A stretch of 64,000 bases of DNA, from assembly GCF_019880245.1 (NCBI RefSeq), contig NZ_CP082286.1, positions 1,630,521-1,694,520 on the forward strand. Reading direction: 5' to 3'. Of this stretch, positions 15,801-23,821 are shown piece by piece. A model generated the notes under the pieces. That model saw nothing but the letters and a program-made list of their open reading frames with translations. It had not been told where the DNA came from and ran no database searches. Position numbers and translations under genes: made by a program. How positions within the stretch are numbered: position 1 is the stretch's first letter; every line of letters begins with the position of its first letter. The DNA is from Halobaculum roseum (GTDB lineage: Archaea > Halobacteriota > Halobacteria > Halobacteriales > Haloferacaceae).

Positions 15801-16846
15801 GCGTCGACGGGATCGCGGACGGCCGTCTCGGTCGTCGTCCGGCCGGCGCCCCACGCCGCGAGCAGGTGCGTGAGGTGGATGCGGTCGTCGCTCCCCTCGA
15901 CGAGGTCGAGGTCGACCTCGCCCGCGAGGGCGTGCAGTCGGGCGACCGAGTCGGGGGAGGCGTCGGACTTCGACCGCGCGACGCGGAGGATCTCCCGCAA
16001 GAGGTCGCCGCCCTCGTACCCCTCGTCGTGGAGCAGGTCGTCGAGGGCGGAACGGGCCTCCTTCAGCTCCCCCGCCTGCGCCGCCTCCAGCGCAGACAGA
16101 ACGGCCTCATCGGTGCCCACCTCGCCGAGCGTCTCGTAGGCCGCCGACATCGTCACCTCGTCGTGCTCGACGGCGGTCGTCTGCGCCGAGAGGATCGCCT
16201 TCCGGAGGTCGCCGCCGGCCGCGCTGGCGACGAACTCCAGCCCGTCGTCGTCGTGGTCGATCCCCTCGGCCTCGCAAACGTCCGAAAGCACCCCGATGAT
16301 CTCGTCGGTCGTCGGCGCGCGCACGGGCACCGGGAAGCAGCGCGAGCGGATCGGCGGGATGAGCTTGGCGGGCTGGCGGGTCGCGATGACGAACTGCGTC
16401 GTGCGGTGGTACTGCTCCATCACGCGCCGCAGCGCCTGCTGGAAGTCCTCGCGGATCGCCTCGGCGTTGTCGAGCAGGACCGTCTTGTACGACCCCGACA
16501 TCGGCGCGTTCGCGGCCGACTCCTTCAGCACGCGGTTGATCATGTCGCGTTTCGCCATCCGCGAGCGTCCCGTGAGGAACGACTCGAAGCGGGGGTCCTG
16601 CCGGATCTCCTTTTTCGTGCGGCCGAAGAAGTCCGCGACGTTGATCTCGATGAGGTCGTTGTCGGGGTCGGCGTGTGCGGCCTCGGCGAGCGCGCGCACG
16701 GCGGCGGTCTTGCCCGACCCCGGCGGACCCTGCACCACGAGGTTCATCGGCTCGTCCACCGCCCGAGAGAGCCGCTCGCGAACGTCCTCCTGCGGGAGGT
16801 CCGCGAGCGGGGGGGCGTGCGTGTCCGTCCACAGCGGGCCGTCCAT
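15797..16846 (-). CDS. rfcC: replication factor C small-subunit paralogue RfcC (AAA+)
   Basis: 349 residues. The Walker A motif is intact (QGPPGSGKTAAV), and so are sensor 1 and the SRC arginine-finger motif (PPIRSRC). The Walker B position reads LLDNAEAI instead of DEAD/DEAE, losing the canonical acidic pair. Haloarchaea have a second small RFC subunit beside RfcA and the large RfcB, and this sequence fits RfcC. The complex loads PCNA onto primed DNA; a subunit with altered Walker B may bind ATP but hydrolyse it poorly. The collar domain occupies the last 110 residues. It is first in the unit with asd. Confidence 0.9.
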   Translation of the reverse strand: MDGPLWTDTHAPPLADLPQEDVRERLSRAVDEPMNLVVQGPPGSGKTAAVRALAEAAHADPDNDLIEINVADFFGRTKKEIRQDPRFESFLTGRSRMAKRDMINRVLKESAANAPMSGSYKTVLLDNAEAIREDFQQALRRVMEQYHRTTQFVIATRQPAKLIPPIRSRCFPVPVRAPTTDEIIGVLSDVCEAEGIDHDDDGLEFVASAAGGDLRKAILSAQTTAVEHDEVTMSAAYETLGEVGTDEAVLSALEAAQAGELKEARSALDDLLHDEGYEGGDLLREILRVARSKSDASPDSVARLHALAGEVDLDLVEGSDDRIHLTHLLAAWGAGRTTTETAVRDPVDA

Positions 16847-17062
16847 TACCGCGTGGTAGCCGCCCGGACGGCTTGAACCCTGCCGTTCGGCGAGGCCGTA
16901 GCAGTGGCGGGTGCGGTTGCAACGGCGGGTGCGGTCGGATGCGGTCGCCCGATGGGTACTACGGCGGCGGCACCGCTGTGCGTTGAACGTGTCGCGAAAA
17001 AGGCGGTCGGAGTCGGTTCGACCCGTGGGATCGAGTCGGCAGTCGTCGCTCGGTTCGTGGCC

Positions 17063-17082
17063 CCCCGCGGGTGTCCGCGGGG
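17063..17082 (-). terminator. GC hairpin after the DoxX unit
   Basis: CCCCGCGG (17063-17070), loop GTGT, CCGCGGGG (17075-17082): a perfect 8-bp stem 8 bases beyond the stop of the last gene in this unit. No T-run follows, so it may be an RNA end-stabilising structure rather than a classical terminator. Confidence 0.35.
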
Positions 17083-17089
17083 CGGTCGC

Positions 17090-17380
17090 TCAGTCCGCGG
17101 TGACTTCCGTCGGCGTCCGGTCGACCCCGGTGTCGGGCGTGGCCGCCCGGTAGAGGCCCCAGACGAACAGGACCAGCAGTCCGAGGAGGACCAGGCCGGT
17201 CCGCAGCGTCGGGTCGATCGCGGGCGTCGCGATCACTTCGCCCGCCTCGTTGGTCAGCGGGACGGGGCTGTACGGCTTGCCGGCGACGAGCTCGACGAGG
17301 CCGAGCCCCACGATGCCCAGCAGCAGCAGTCCCGCGCCGAACGCCGTCGCGATCTTGTCGGTGATGTCGAATTGGTTCAT
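17090..17380 (-). CDS. small two-helix membrane protein of the DoxX unit
   Basis: 96 residues. The first helix is at about 11-32 (IATAFGAGLLLLGIVGLGLVEL), followed by an external loop with PYSPVPLTNEAGEVIATPAID, a second helix at about 61-79 and an acidic tail. The start at ATG 17380 is chosen because a strong Shine-Dalgarno GGAGGTGA (17386-17393) sits 5 bases before it and overlaps the end of doxX. Co-translation with DoxX 13 bases upstream suggests a partner subunit in the same membrane redox complex. I know no named family for it. Confidence 0.75.
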   Translation of the reverse strand: MNQFDITDKIATAFGAGLLLLGIVGLGLVELVAGKPYSPVPLTNEAGEVIATPAIDPTLRTGLVLLGLLVLFVWGLYRAATPDTGVDRTPTEVTAD

Positions 17381-17393
17381 TGGTGTCACCTCC

Positions 17394-17918
17394 TTAACCG
17401 AGCAGGTAGCGGAGCTTGGGGTAGCGGTTCACCACGTCGAGGCGCTCGAGGAGCGCGTCCAGGCCGTAGTAGCGGCCGGCCGCGAACACCATCATCGTGG
17501 CGAACAGGAGCAGCCCCATCAGGTCGCCGTTGACGAGGCCGTTCCCGAAGCCGGCGTTGCCGACCCAGAACAGGGTCATGAAGACGACCCCGCCGAAGGC
17601 CGCCAGGCGGACGAACGCCCCCGCCATCAGCGCCAGCCCGATGAGCGTCTCGAACAGGGGCACGCCCGGCTCGATGAGCCACGCGAGGTTGTTGCCCATC
17701 CACACCGGGATGGGCCCCAGCGCCGTGCCGGTCATCCCCTGCATGTACGCCGTGCCGTACGTGAAGCTCAGGCCGTCCTCGATGAGCTTCGTCACGCCGG
17801 CGTGGAAGAACCACCAGCCGGTGATGACGCGCAGGAGCGCGATCCAGTACGCCGCGAGCGGCCCGCCGACCTCGAAGCCGAAGTCCTCGGCCAACGGGTT
17901 CGTTTCCGAGTATGCCAT
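17394..17918 (-). CDS. DoxX-family membrane protein
   Basis: 174 residues, with four hydrophobic helices at about 22-42, 82-104, 108-128 and 134-152. YWIALLRVITGWWFFHAGVTK at the start of helix 1 and the PLFETLIGLALMAGAFVRLAA segment are the DoxX/DoxD hallmarks. Relatives are quinone-reactive subunits such as thiosulfate:quinone oxidoreductase DoxD, or partners of thiol-stress systems. A Shine-Dalgarno GAGGTGAG (17923-17930) supports ATG 17918; both genes of this unit have one, which is unusual in this mostly leaderless neighbourhood. Exact substrate is unknown. Confidence 0.85.
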   Translation of the reverse strand: MAYSETNPLAEDFGFEVGGPLAAYWIALLRVITGWWFFHAGVTKLIEDGLSFTYGTAYMQGMTGTALGPIPVWMGNNLAWLIEPGVPLFETLIGLALMAGAFVRLAAFGGVVFMTLFWVGNAGFGNGLVNGDLMGLLLFATMMVFAAGRYYGLDALLERLDVVNRYPKLRYLLG

Positions 17919-18050
17919 GGGTCTCACCTCACAGATGAGGATCGGACGGCTATCCCGGTATAAACGACACCTGGTTCCCAATCGCTGAAAGCCGACGAAA
18001 GTCGGCGCGAGCGTTGCCGTACTACCCGATCGTTGATCGACGATCGGCGG

Positions 18051-20021
18051 TCAGAATCCGGCCGCGCGCAGCGCCGCGTTCCCGTTTCCTGCGTCGTCGT
18101 CGCCGTTCGCCTCGTCGCCCTCGTTCGACTCGAACTCGTGGTCGAGCTCCGACTCGTCGTCGCCGGCCTCGATCTCGACCGTCAACTCGGTCGCGTTCGC
18201 GTCGACCGCGAAGGTGACCGATCCGTTCGCGTCGGTGCTGTACGTCTCAGTCGTCTCCTCGCCGTCGATCTCCTGTGTGACTTCGACAGTGGCGTCCTCG
18301 ACGGCCGAGCCGTTACGCGTCGCCTCGACGGTCGCGTTCTCGCCCGCGGAGACGTTCCCCACGAACGCGGCGTTCAGCTCGGCGGACTCGGATCCCTCCT
18401 CGCCCTCATCGGAGTCGTCCTCCTCGGTCTCGAACTCGCGTTCGAGTTCCGCCTCGCCGTCGTCGCCGGCGGTCGCCTCGGCGCTCAGTTCGGTCGCGTT
18501 GGCGTCGACCGCGAAGGTGACTCTTCCGTTGGCGTCGGTACTGTACGTCTCAGTCGTCTCCTCGCCGTCGATCTCCTGGGTGACTTCGACCGTAGCGTTC
18601 TCGACGGCCGATCCGTTACGCGTCACCTCGACGGTCGCGTTCTCGCCCGCGGAGACGTTCCCCACGAACGTTGCGTTCAGGGCCGGCAGCTCCGTCTCCT
18701 CGTCGCCGTCGTCCGAGTCCGTCTCGTCGACGTCCTCGATGGGCACCTCGTCGCCGGTGCCGGACTCGCCCACGACGGGCTTGAGGATGTACTTCCCCGA
18801 GTTCCCGGCCTTGAACACCGACATGTCGTAGACGAAGTCCACTTCCTCGCCGTCGCCGACGGTGAACTCCTTGTTCAACTGGAGCTTGTTCGACGGCAGC
18901 TTCACGTTCGCGGAGTCGCCGTTCTCCAGCGTCGCGTCGATGCCGTCGACGTAGACGAACACCTTGGTGTAGGTGCCGTTCTCGACGCCGAAGGTGCCGA
19001 GCCTCGTCGCGTTCGCCCCCGGAAGCGTCGTCAGGTCGACCGTCCGGTCGTCGACGTCTTTCTCGACCCAGCCGCCCGACTCGCCGCCGCGCTGGAGTCC
19101 GACGTTCGTCACCGTGACGTTGAGGTGCGCGAAGTCGTCCATGGCGTTCTGCTCGTCGCTGAGGTAGAAGTCCATCGAGGACTGGCCCGAGTTCGAGGAA
19201 CCGGACTCGCCGCGGTCGGAGTCGTCCGCGTCCTCGGTGTGGGCAGCGTCCTCGGTATCGTCGGCGTCGTCAGCGTCGTCGCCGGCGGCGTCATCGCCCT
19301 CGGAGTCCTCGCGTTCGTCGTTCCCCTCGCCGCGGTCGTCGACGTCGCGGATCTCGACCTCGTCGCCCGTGCCGGATTCGCCGGCGACGGGTTTGAGGAT
19401 GTAGCCGTTGGGGCCGCGCTCGAACACGGTCACGTCGAAGACGAAGTCCACTTCCTCGCCGTTGCCGACGGTGAACTCCGTGTTCAGCTGGAGCTTGTTC
19501 GACGGCAGCTTCACGTCCGCCGAGGAGCCGTCGGTAAGCGTCCCGTCTACCGACTCGACCTCGACGAAGACCTTCGTGTACGTGCCGTTCGGAACCGGGA
19601 CGGACCCGAGTCTGGAGGCGTTCGCGCCCTGTAGCTCGGTCAGATCGACGGTGACGTTGTCGACCTCGTAGGTCACCTGCTCGCCGTCGTCGTCCTCCGC
19701 GTCGTCGGCAGCGTCGGACTCGGGCGTCTCGGTCGGCTCCGCGGTCTCCGTCCCGTTCTCGTCGTCCGCGTCGTCGCTATCGTCCGCCCCGTCGGCGTCG
19801 TCCGCCCGAACGAGCGTGACCTCGGTGATCGTGACGTTCAGGTGTTCGAACTGGTCGATCGCGTTCTGCTGGTCGCTGATGTAGAAGTTGACGGTCCCCC
19901 CGTCGTCCCCGCCGTCGGCGGTCCCGGCGTCGCCCCCGGAGGGAACGCCGCCCGCACAGCCGGCGAGGACCAACATCAGGGCCGCGGCGACGGCGGCCCA
20001 CCCGGTCGTGTGTCGTGACAT
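18051..20021 (-). CDS. secreted lipoprotein with two DUF4382 domains and two C-terminal repeats
   Basis: 656 residues. The signal peptide ends in a lipobox (LMLVLAGC), so Cys22 should carry the lipid anchor outside the membrane. Two DUF4382 domains follow: at about 43-230 (VNFYISDQQNAIDQFEHLNVTITEV) and at about 283-435 (MDFYLSDEQNAMDDFAHLNVTVTNV), each ending ILKPV-GESGTGDEV. The first has an acidic insert. Two Ig-like repeats of about 85 residues close the protein (FVGNVSAGENATVE...). Both duplications retain high DNA identity. N-glycosylation sequons (NVT, NAS, NGT, NAT) are very frequent. Function is unknown; it is probably a cell-surface binding or structural protein. A TATA box is at 20049-20057. 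Confidence 0.85.
   Translation of the reverse strand: MSRHTTGWAAVAAALMLVLAGCAGGVPSGGDAGTADGGDDGGTVNFYISDQQNAIDQFEHLNVTITEVTLVRADDADGADDSDDADDENGTETAEPTETPESDAADDAEDDDGEQVTYEVDNVTVDLTELQGANASRLGSVPVPNGTYTKVFVEVESVDGTLTDGSSADVKLPSNKLQLNTEFTVGNGEEVDFVFDVTVFERGPNGYILKPVAGESGTGDEVEIRDVDDRGEGNDEREDSEGDDAAGDDADDADDTEDAAHTEDADDSDRGESGSSNSGQSSMDFYLSDEQNAMDDFAHLNVTVTNVGLQRGGESGGWVEKDVDDRTVDLTTLPGANATRLGTFGVENGTYTKVFVYVDGIDATLENGDSANVKLPSNKLQLNKEFTVGDGEEVDFVYDMSVFKAGNSGKYILKPVVGESGTGDEVPIEDVDETDSDDGDEETELPALNATFVGNVSAGENATVEVTRNGSAVENATVEVTQEIDGEETTETYSTDANGRVTFAVDANATELSAEATAGDDGEAELEREFETEEDDSDEGEEGSESAELNAAFVGNVSAGENATVEATRNGSAVEDATVEVTQEIDGEETTETYSTDANGSVTFAVDANATELTVEIEAGDDESELDHEFESNEGDEANGDDDAGNGNAALRAAGF
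18175..18665. repeat. direct repeat within the DUF4382 lipoprotein gene
   Basis: The stretch around 18175-18365 is repeated almost base for base around 18475-18665. For example, ACGTTCCCCACGAACG occurs at both ends and TCTCAGTCGTCTCCTCGCCG in both middles. Each copy encodes one Ig-like unit. The near-identity at the DNA level, beyond the protein need, indicates recent duplication or gene conversion. Confidence 0.75.
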
Positions 20022-20048
20022 CGTACACGGTCGTACCGGCGGCGACCA

Positions 20049-20057
20049 CATATACGG
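20049..20057 (-). promoter_or_regulatory. TATA box of the lipoprotein gene
   Basis: The minus strand reads CCGTATATG ending about 28 bases before ATG 20021, consistent with a leaderless transcript. No Shine-Dalgarno is visible. Confidence 0.5.
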
Positions 20058-20221
20058 AGCCGGCCACGAACCCGGATTCGTCCGGGATTCAGCCGAATTA
20101 ATTCCCGGGATCCGCCAGACACCGTCGCGTCCGCGGTTGCGGGGTCGAGGGGGACGGAACGGGCCCGGCGGCCACACGCCGCTTCGACAGCGTTTCACCG
20201 TGGGCACCACCACTCCCGGGT

Positions 20222-21157
20222 ATGATACGGGTCACCTTCCTCGGGACGAGCGGCGCGGTGCCGACGGTGGAGCGCGCGCCCAGCGCGCTGTACCTGAACC
20301 GCGAGGGCGACGAGTTCCTCCTCGACTGCGGGGAGGGGACCCAGCGCCAGATGATGCGCTTCGGCACCGGCTTCGGCTTCTCGCACCTGTTCGTGACCCA
20401 CCTCCACGGCGATCACGTGCTCGGGATCCCGGGGCTGATCCAGAGCCTCGATTTCAACGACCGCGAGGCGCCGCTGGCGATCCACGGGCCGCCAGGGTCG
20501 AAGCGCCACCTCAAGGGGCTGGTCCACGCCGCCGGCCACGACCCGAGCTTCCCGGTGACCGTCCACGAGGAGCGCCCCGGGTCGGTCGCGCTCGACCGGG
20601 AGGAGTACGAGATCCGGACGTTCGAGACGGAGCACCGAACCTCCTCGGTCGGCTACGCGCTCGTCGAGGAGGACCGGAAGGGCCGGTTCGACCGCGAGAA
20701 GGCCGAGGAGGAGCTCGGCGTCCCGCCGGGGCCGGCCTACGGGAAGCTCCACGAGGGCGAGTCCGTCGAGTTGGACGACGGCCGCGTCATCGAGCCCGAA
20801 CAGGTGGTCGGACCGCCCCGCCCCGGCCGTCGGGTCGTCTACACCGGCGACACCCGGCCCGTCGACGCGACCGTCGAGGCCGCCGAGGATGCTGACCTGC
20901 TCGTCCATGACGCCACGTTCCTCGACGAGGACGCCGACCGCGCACGCGAGACCGCCCACTCGACGGCCGTCGAGGCCGCCCAGATCGCGCGACGTGCGGG
21001 TGCCAAGCGGCTCGCGCTCACGCACCTCTCCTCGCGGTACGCGGGGCGGGCCAACCGGCTGGAGCGGGAGGCCGCCGGCGTCTTCGACGGCGAGGTGTTC
21101 TTCCCCGACGACGGCACCCGGATCGAAGTGCCGTACCCCGACGCGGACGGGGAGTGA
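20222..21157 (+). CDS. rnz: ribonuclease Z (tRNA 3' processing)
   Basis: 311 residues, the short RNase Z form. Metallo-beta-lactamase motifs are complete: FLGTSGAVPTVERAPSA and DCGEGTQRQMMRFG at the N-terminus, FVTHLHGDHVLGIPGL (metal-binding HxHxDH), the exosite arm around VPPGPAYGKLHEGESVEL, VVYTGDTRP, the conserved ETAHST, and LALTHLSSRY. It cuts tRNA precursors 3' of the discriminator so that CCA can be added, and the tRNA-Arg in this window lacks an encoded CCA. The enzyme acts as a dimer with two zinc ions per subunit. It is followed 61 bases later by the DUF460 gene on the same strand. Confidence 0.96.
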   Translation: MIRVTFLGTSGAVPTVERAPSALYLNREGDEFLLDCGEGTQRQMMRFGTGFGFSHLFVTHLHGDHVLGIPGLIQSLDFNDREAPLAIHGPPGSKRHLKGLVHAAGHDPSFPVTVHEERPGSVALDREEYEIRTFETEHRTSSVGYALVEEDRKGRFDREKAEEELGVPPGPAYGKLHEGESVELDDGRVIEPEQVVGPPRPGRRVVYTGDTRPVDATVEAAEDADLLVHDATFLDEDADRARETAHSTAVEAAQIARRAGAKRLALTHLSSRYAGRANRLEREAAGVFDGEVFFPDDGTRIEVPYPDADGE

Positions 21158-21218
21158 CCGGCGGCGACGACGAGCGACCGGCGCGGAGTTTTTACGCGAC
21201 AGCCGCCAAGGCGCGGCC

Positions 21219-23192
21219 GTGAACGCCCGGACGAGCGCGCTCGACTCCGTCGTGTTCGGGGTCGACATCCAGAGCGGCGACATCCGGGGGGACGCCCCCT
21301 CCTACGCGCTCGTCGTCTTCGACGGCGAGTCGATCGAGCGGGACGTCGTCTCCCACCGCAAGCTCCGCCGGCGGATCGAGGCCGACGAGCCCGCCGTCGT
21401 CGCCACCGACAACGCCTACGAACTCGCCGCGGACAAGGACGACCTCGTCCGGTTCCTGCGGGCGCTCCCCCACGAAACGTCGCTCGTGCAGGTGACCGGC
21501 GCCGAACGGCCCGAGCCGCTCTCGCGGGTCGCCTCCCGCCACGGCGTCCCGTACGGGAAGAAACCGATGAAGGAGGCCGAGGCGAGCGCCCGCCTCGCGG
21601 CCGCGAACGTCGGCTACGAGGTGACCGCCTTCACCGACACGACGACGGTGAAGGTGTCCCGCGGGCGCTCGACGGGCAAGGGCGGCTGGAGTCAGGACCG
21701 CTACACTCGACGGATCCACGGCAACGTGAAGCGGCGCGCCCGGGAGGTCGAGTCGGCGTTGGACGACGCGGGGCTCGATTACGAGGTCGACATCACGGAG
21801 AAGTACGGCGGCTACCAGAACGCCGTCTTCTCCGTGTCGGCGCGGCCGCAGGACATCCCGGTGAGCGCCCATCGCTCCGGCGACACCCGCGTCGAGATCG
21901 AGCGCGAGCGCCGCGACGGCATCGAGTTCGAGCCGCTCGTCAAGCGTCGCGACCGCGTGATCGTCGGCATCGACCCCGGCACCACGACCGCGGCGGCCGT
22001 CGTCGGCCTCGACGGCACGGTCTTCGACGTGCACTCGACGCGGACCGCCGACACCGCCGACGTGATCGAGTGGCTGATCGAGCGCGGGCGCCCGGTCATC
22101 GTCGCCGCCGACGTGACGCCGATGCCCGAGACGGTCGAGCGGTTCCGTCGGAGCTTCGACGCCGCCGGCTGGACGCCCAACAGCGACCTCCCGGTCGACG
22201 AGAAGCTCCATCGCACGCGCGAAGAGGCGTACGACAACGACCACGAGCGCGACGCCCTCGCGGCCGCCCTCTTCGCCTTCGACGACCACGAGGACCAGTT
22301 CGAGCGCGTCGGCCGGCAGACCCCCGCGGGGATCGACCGTGCCGAGGTGATCGCCCGCGTCGTCGCCGACGAGCAGTCCGTCGAGGGTGCGCTGTCGGAC
22401 CTGCGCGACGACGACGGCGAGGAGACCGAGGAGTCCGGGCCGGAGCCGCGCGAACTCACCGACGACGAACGGCGTATCCGGGACCTGGAGTCGCAGGTCG
22501 ACCGCCTCCAGTCGCACGTCGAGGACCTCAAGGACGAACTCGACGAGAAGGACGACGAGATCGAGGAGCTGGAGGAGGAGCTGTCGGACGCACGTCGCGA
22601 GGAGCGGCTGGAGGCCCGGCGCGACCGCGAGGTCACGCGGATCCGGCGCGAGAACAGCCGCCTGGAGCGCGAGCGCGACGAGGCCGAGGAGACGGTCGAG
22701 GAGCTGGAGGAGAAGCTCGCGCGCATGAAGACGCTGTGGAAGCTGGATCACGACAACTTCGCGGACGTTTCGGAGGGACGCGACCTGGTGGCCGTGAAGG
22801 CGGTCGAGCAGTTCACGAAGCGCGCGATCGAGCACGCCGACGAGCAGTACGGGCTCGCCGCCGGCGACGTGGTGTACCTCCGCGACGCCTCCGGCGCCGG
22901 GCGCACCACGGCCGAGCGACTCGCGGAGACGGAGCCGCGGGTGATCCTCCGGAACGGGGGACTCTCGGACATCGCCGAGGAGGTGCTGTTCGAACACGAG
23001 ATCCCCGTCGGTCCGGCGGACGACGTGACGCTGCAGGAGGTCGACGAGCTGGCGGTCGCCCGCGAGAGCGACGTGGAGGCGGTGATCGACGACTGGGAGG
23101 ATCGGGCCGCGGCGCGCGAGCGCGAGCAGACCGAGGAGATGGTGGACGAGATCATCTCCGAGCATCGGGCAGGCGAGGCCGAGCGAACGTAG
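21219..23192 (+). CDS. DUF460 protein with RuvC/YqgF-like RNase H fold and coiled coil
   Basis: 657 residues starting at GTG 21219. The N-terminal part (FGVDIQSGDIRGDAPSYALVV) and especially residues about 245-340 (VIVGIDPGTTTAAAVVGLDG ... IVAADVTPMPETVERF ... HERDALAAALFAF) give RNase H-like strands with the expected aspartates. Residues about 415-500 are a long coiled coil (heptads of Glu/Leu/Arg). A C-terminal globular domain follows (GDVVYLRDASGAGRTTAERLAE). This is COG2433, predicted to act on nucleic acid and never assigned a clear task to my knowledge. It may be co-transcribed with rnz, suggesting an RNA-processing context. Confidence 0.88.
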   Translation: MNARTSALDSVVFGVDIQSGDIRGDAPSYALVVFDGESIERDVVSHRKLRRRIEADEPAVVATDNAYELAADKDDLVRFLRALPHETSLVQVTGAERPEPLSRVASRHGVPYGKKPMKEAEASARLAAANVGYEVTAFTDTTTVKVSRGRSTGKGGWSQDRYTRRIHGNVKRRAREVESALDDAGLDYEVDITEKYGGYQNAVFSVSARPQDIPVSAHRSGDTRVEIERERRDGIEFEPLVKRRDRVIVGIDPGTTTAAAVVGLDGTVFDVHSTRTADTADVIEWLIERGRPVIVAADVTPMPETVERFRRSFDAAGWTPNSDLPVDEKLHRTREEAYDNDHERDALAAALFAFDDHEDQFERVGRQTPAGIDRAEVIARVVADEQSVEGALSDLRDDDGEETEESGPEPRELTDDERRIRDLESQVDRLQSHVEDLKDELDEKDDEIEELEEELSDARREERLEARRDREVTRIRRENSRLERERDEAEETVEELEEKLARMKTLWKLDHDNFADVSEGRDLVAVKAVEQFTKRAIEHADEQYGLAAGDVVYLRDASGAGRTTAERLAETEPRVILRNGGLSDIAEEVLFEHEIPVGPADDVTLQEVDELAVARESDVEAVIDDWEDRAAAREREQTEEMVDEIISEHRAGEAERT

Positions 23193-23821
23193 TGAGCGAG
23201 GCCTCGGACGATCGGCGGCGAGGTGGGATCGGTCGAACACAGTGAGACCGCCTCGCCCGAGCCGCCCACGAAGCGAGCGGTGCGGAGTGAGCGAAGCGAA
23301 CGACGCGCCGGAGCACGGCGGCGAGGTCCGAAGGGCCGAGCCGCCCAAAAACGAGCGAGGCCTCGATACGTGAACGGCGAACGGAGTGAGCCGTGAGCGT
23401 GAGCCACGCGGAGTGAGCGAATAGCGACCGAACGGACGTAGTGAGCGACGACGCAACGAATGTCGGAGATATGAAACGGATCGCGTGTACCGGAGGCGAG
23501 TACCTGCGAGCAGCGCCGTCGGAAACCGCCGTTCCGTCCGAAGCGACGGGGTTGCGGACCCGGACCCGAAACGTGCCGCCGGCCTGCCGAGCGCGCGGCG
23601 GCGGCGGCCGCTACCGGCACCGATGACCGTCGAAGTCCGACTGGTGTCCGTCGTTCGTCATCCGTCCGTCAGTCAGAAGTCATACAACATAAAACAGATT
23701 TTTCATTGTGACATATCGCGAAGTTGTTTGCTCGATCCCCGCGTACCCCTCCGTTTCGGGTGGAGTGCGACTCGTTACCACGAATCGAGTGATCGTTTCG
23801 ACGACCGACCCGGCGGACGTG
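23193..23821. other. 629-base gene-free spacer rich in short dispersed words
   Basis: No convincing gene. The first 290 bases are built of haloarchaeal filler words (GAGTGAGCGAAGCGAACG, CGAACGGAGTGAGC, GTAGTGAGCGACGACG), a direct repeat GAGCGAGGCCTCG (23196-23208 and 23352-23366 region) and two copies of the GGCGGCGAG...GAGCCGCCC hairpin element (23214-23266, 23317-23345). The rest is unremarkable except an AT-rich patch at 23678-23712 (CATACAACATAAAACAG, TTTTTCATTGTGACATA), which lies beyond the ilvA stop and could be a promoter for an unseen RNA. Confidence 0.5.

Noticed and set aside
16961-17533. Open frame on the plus strand upstream of and across the DoxX unit
   Set aside because: It runs antisense through both membrane genes and has no conserved motif of its own.
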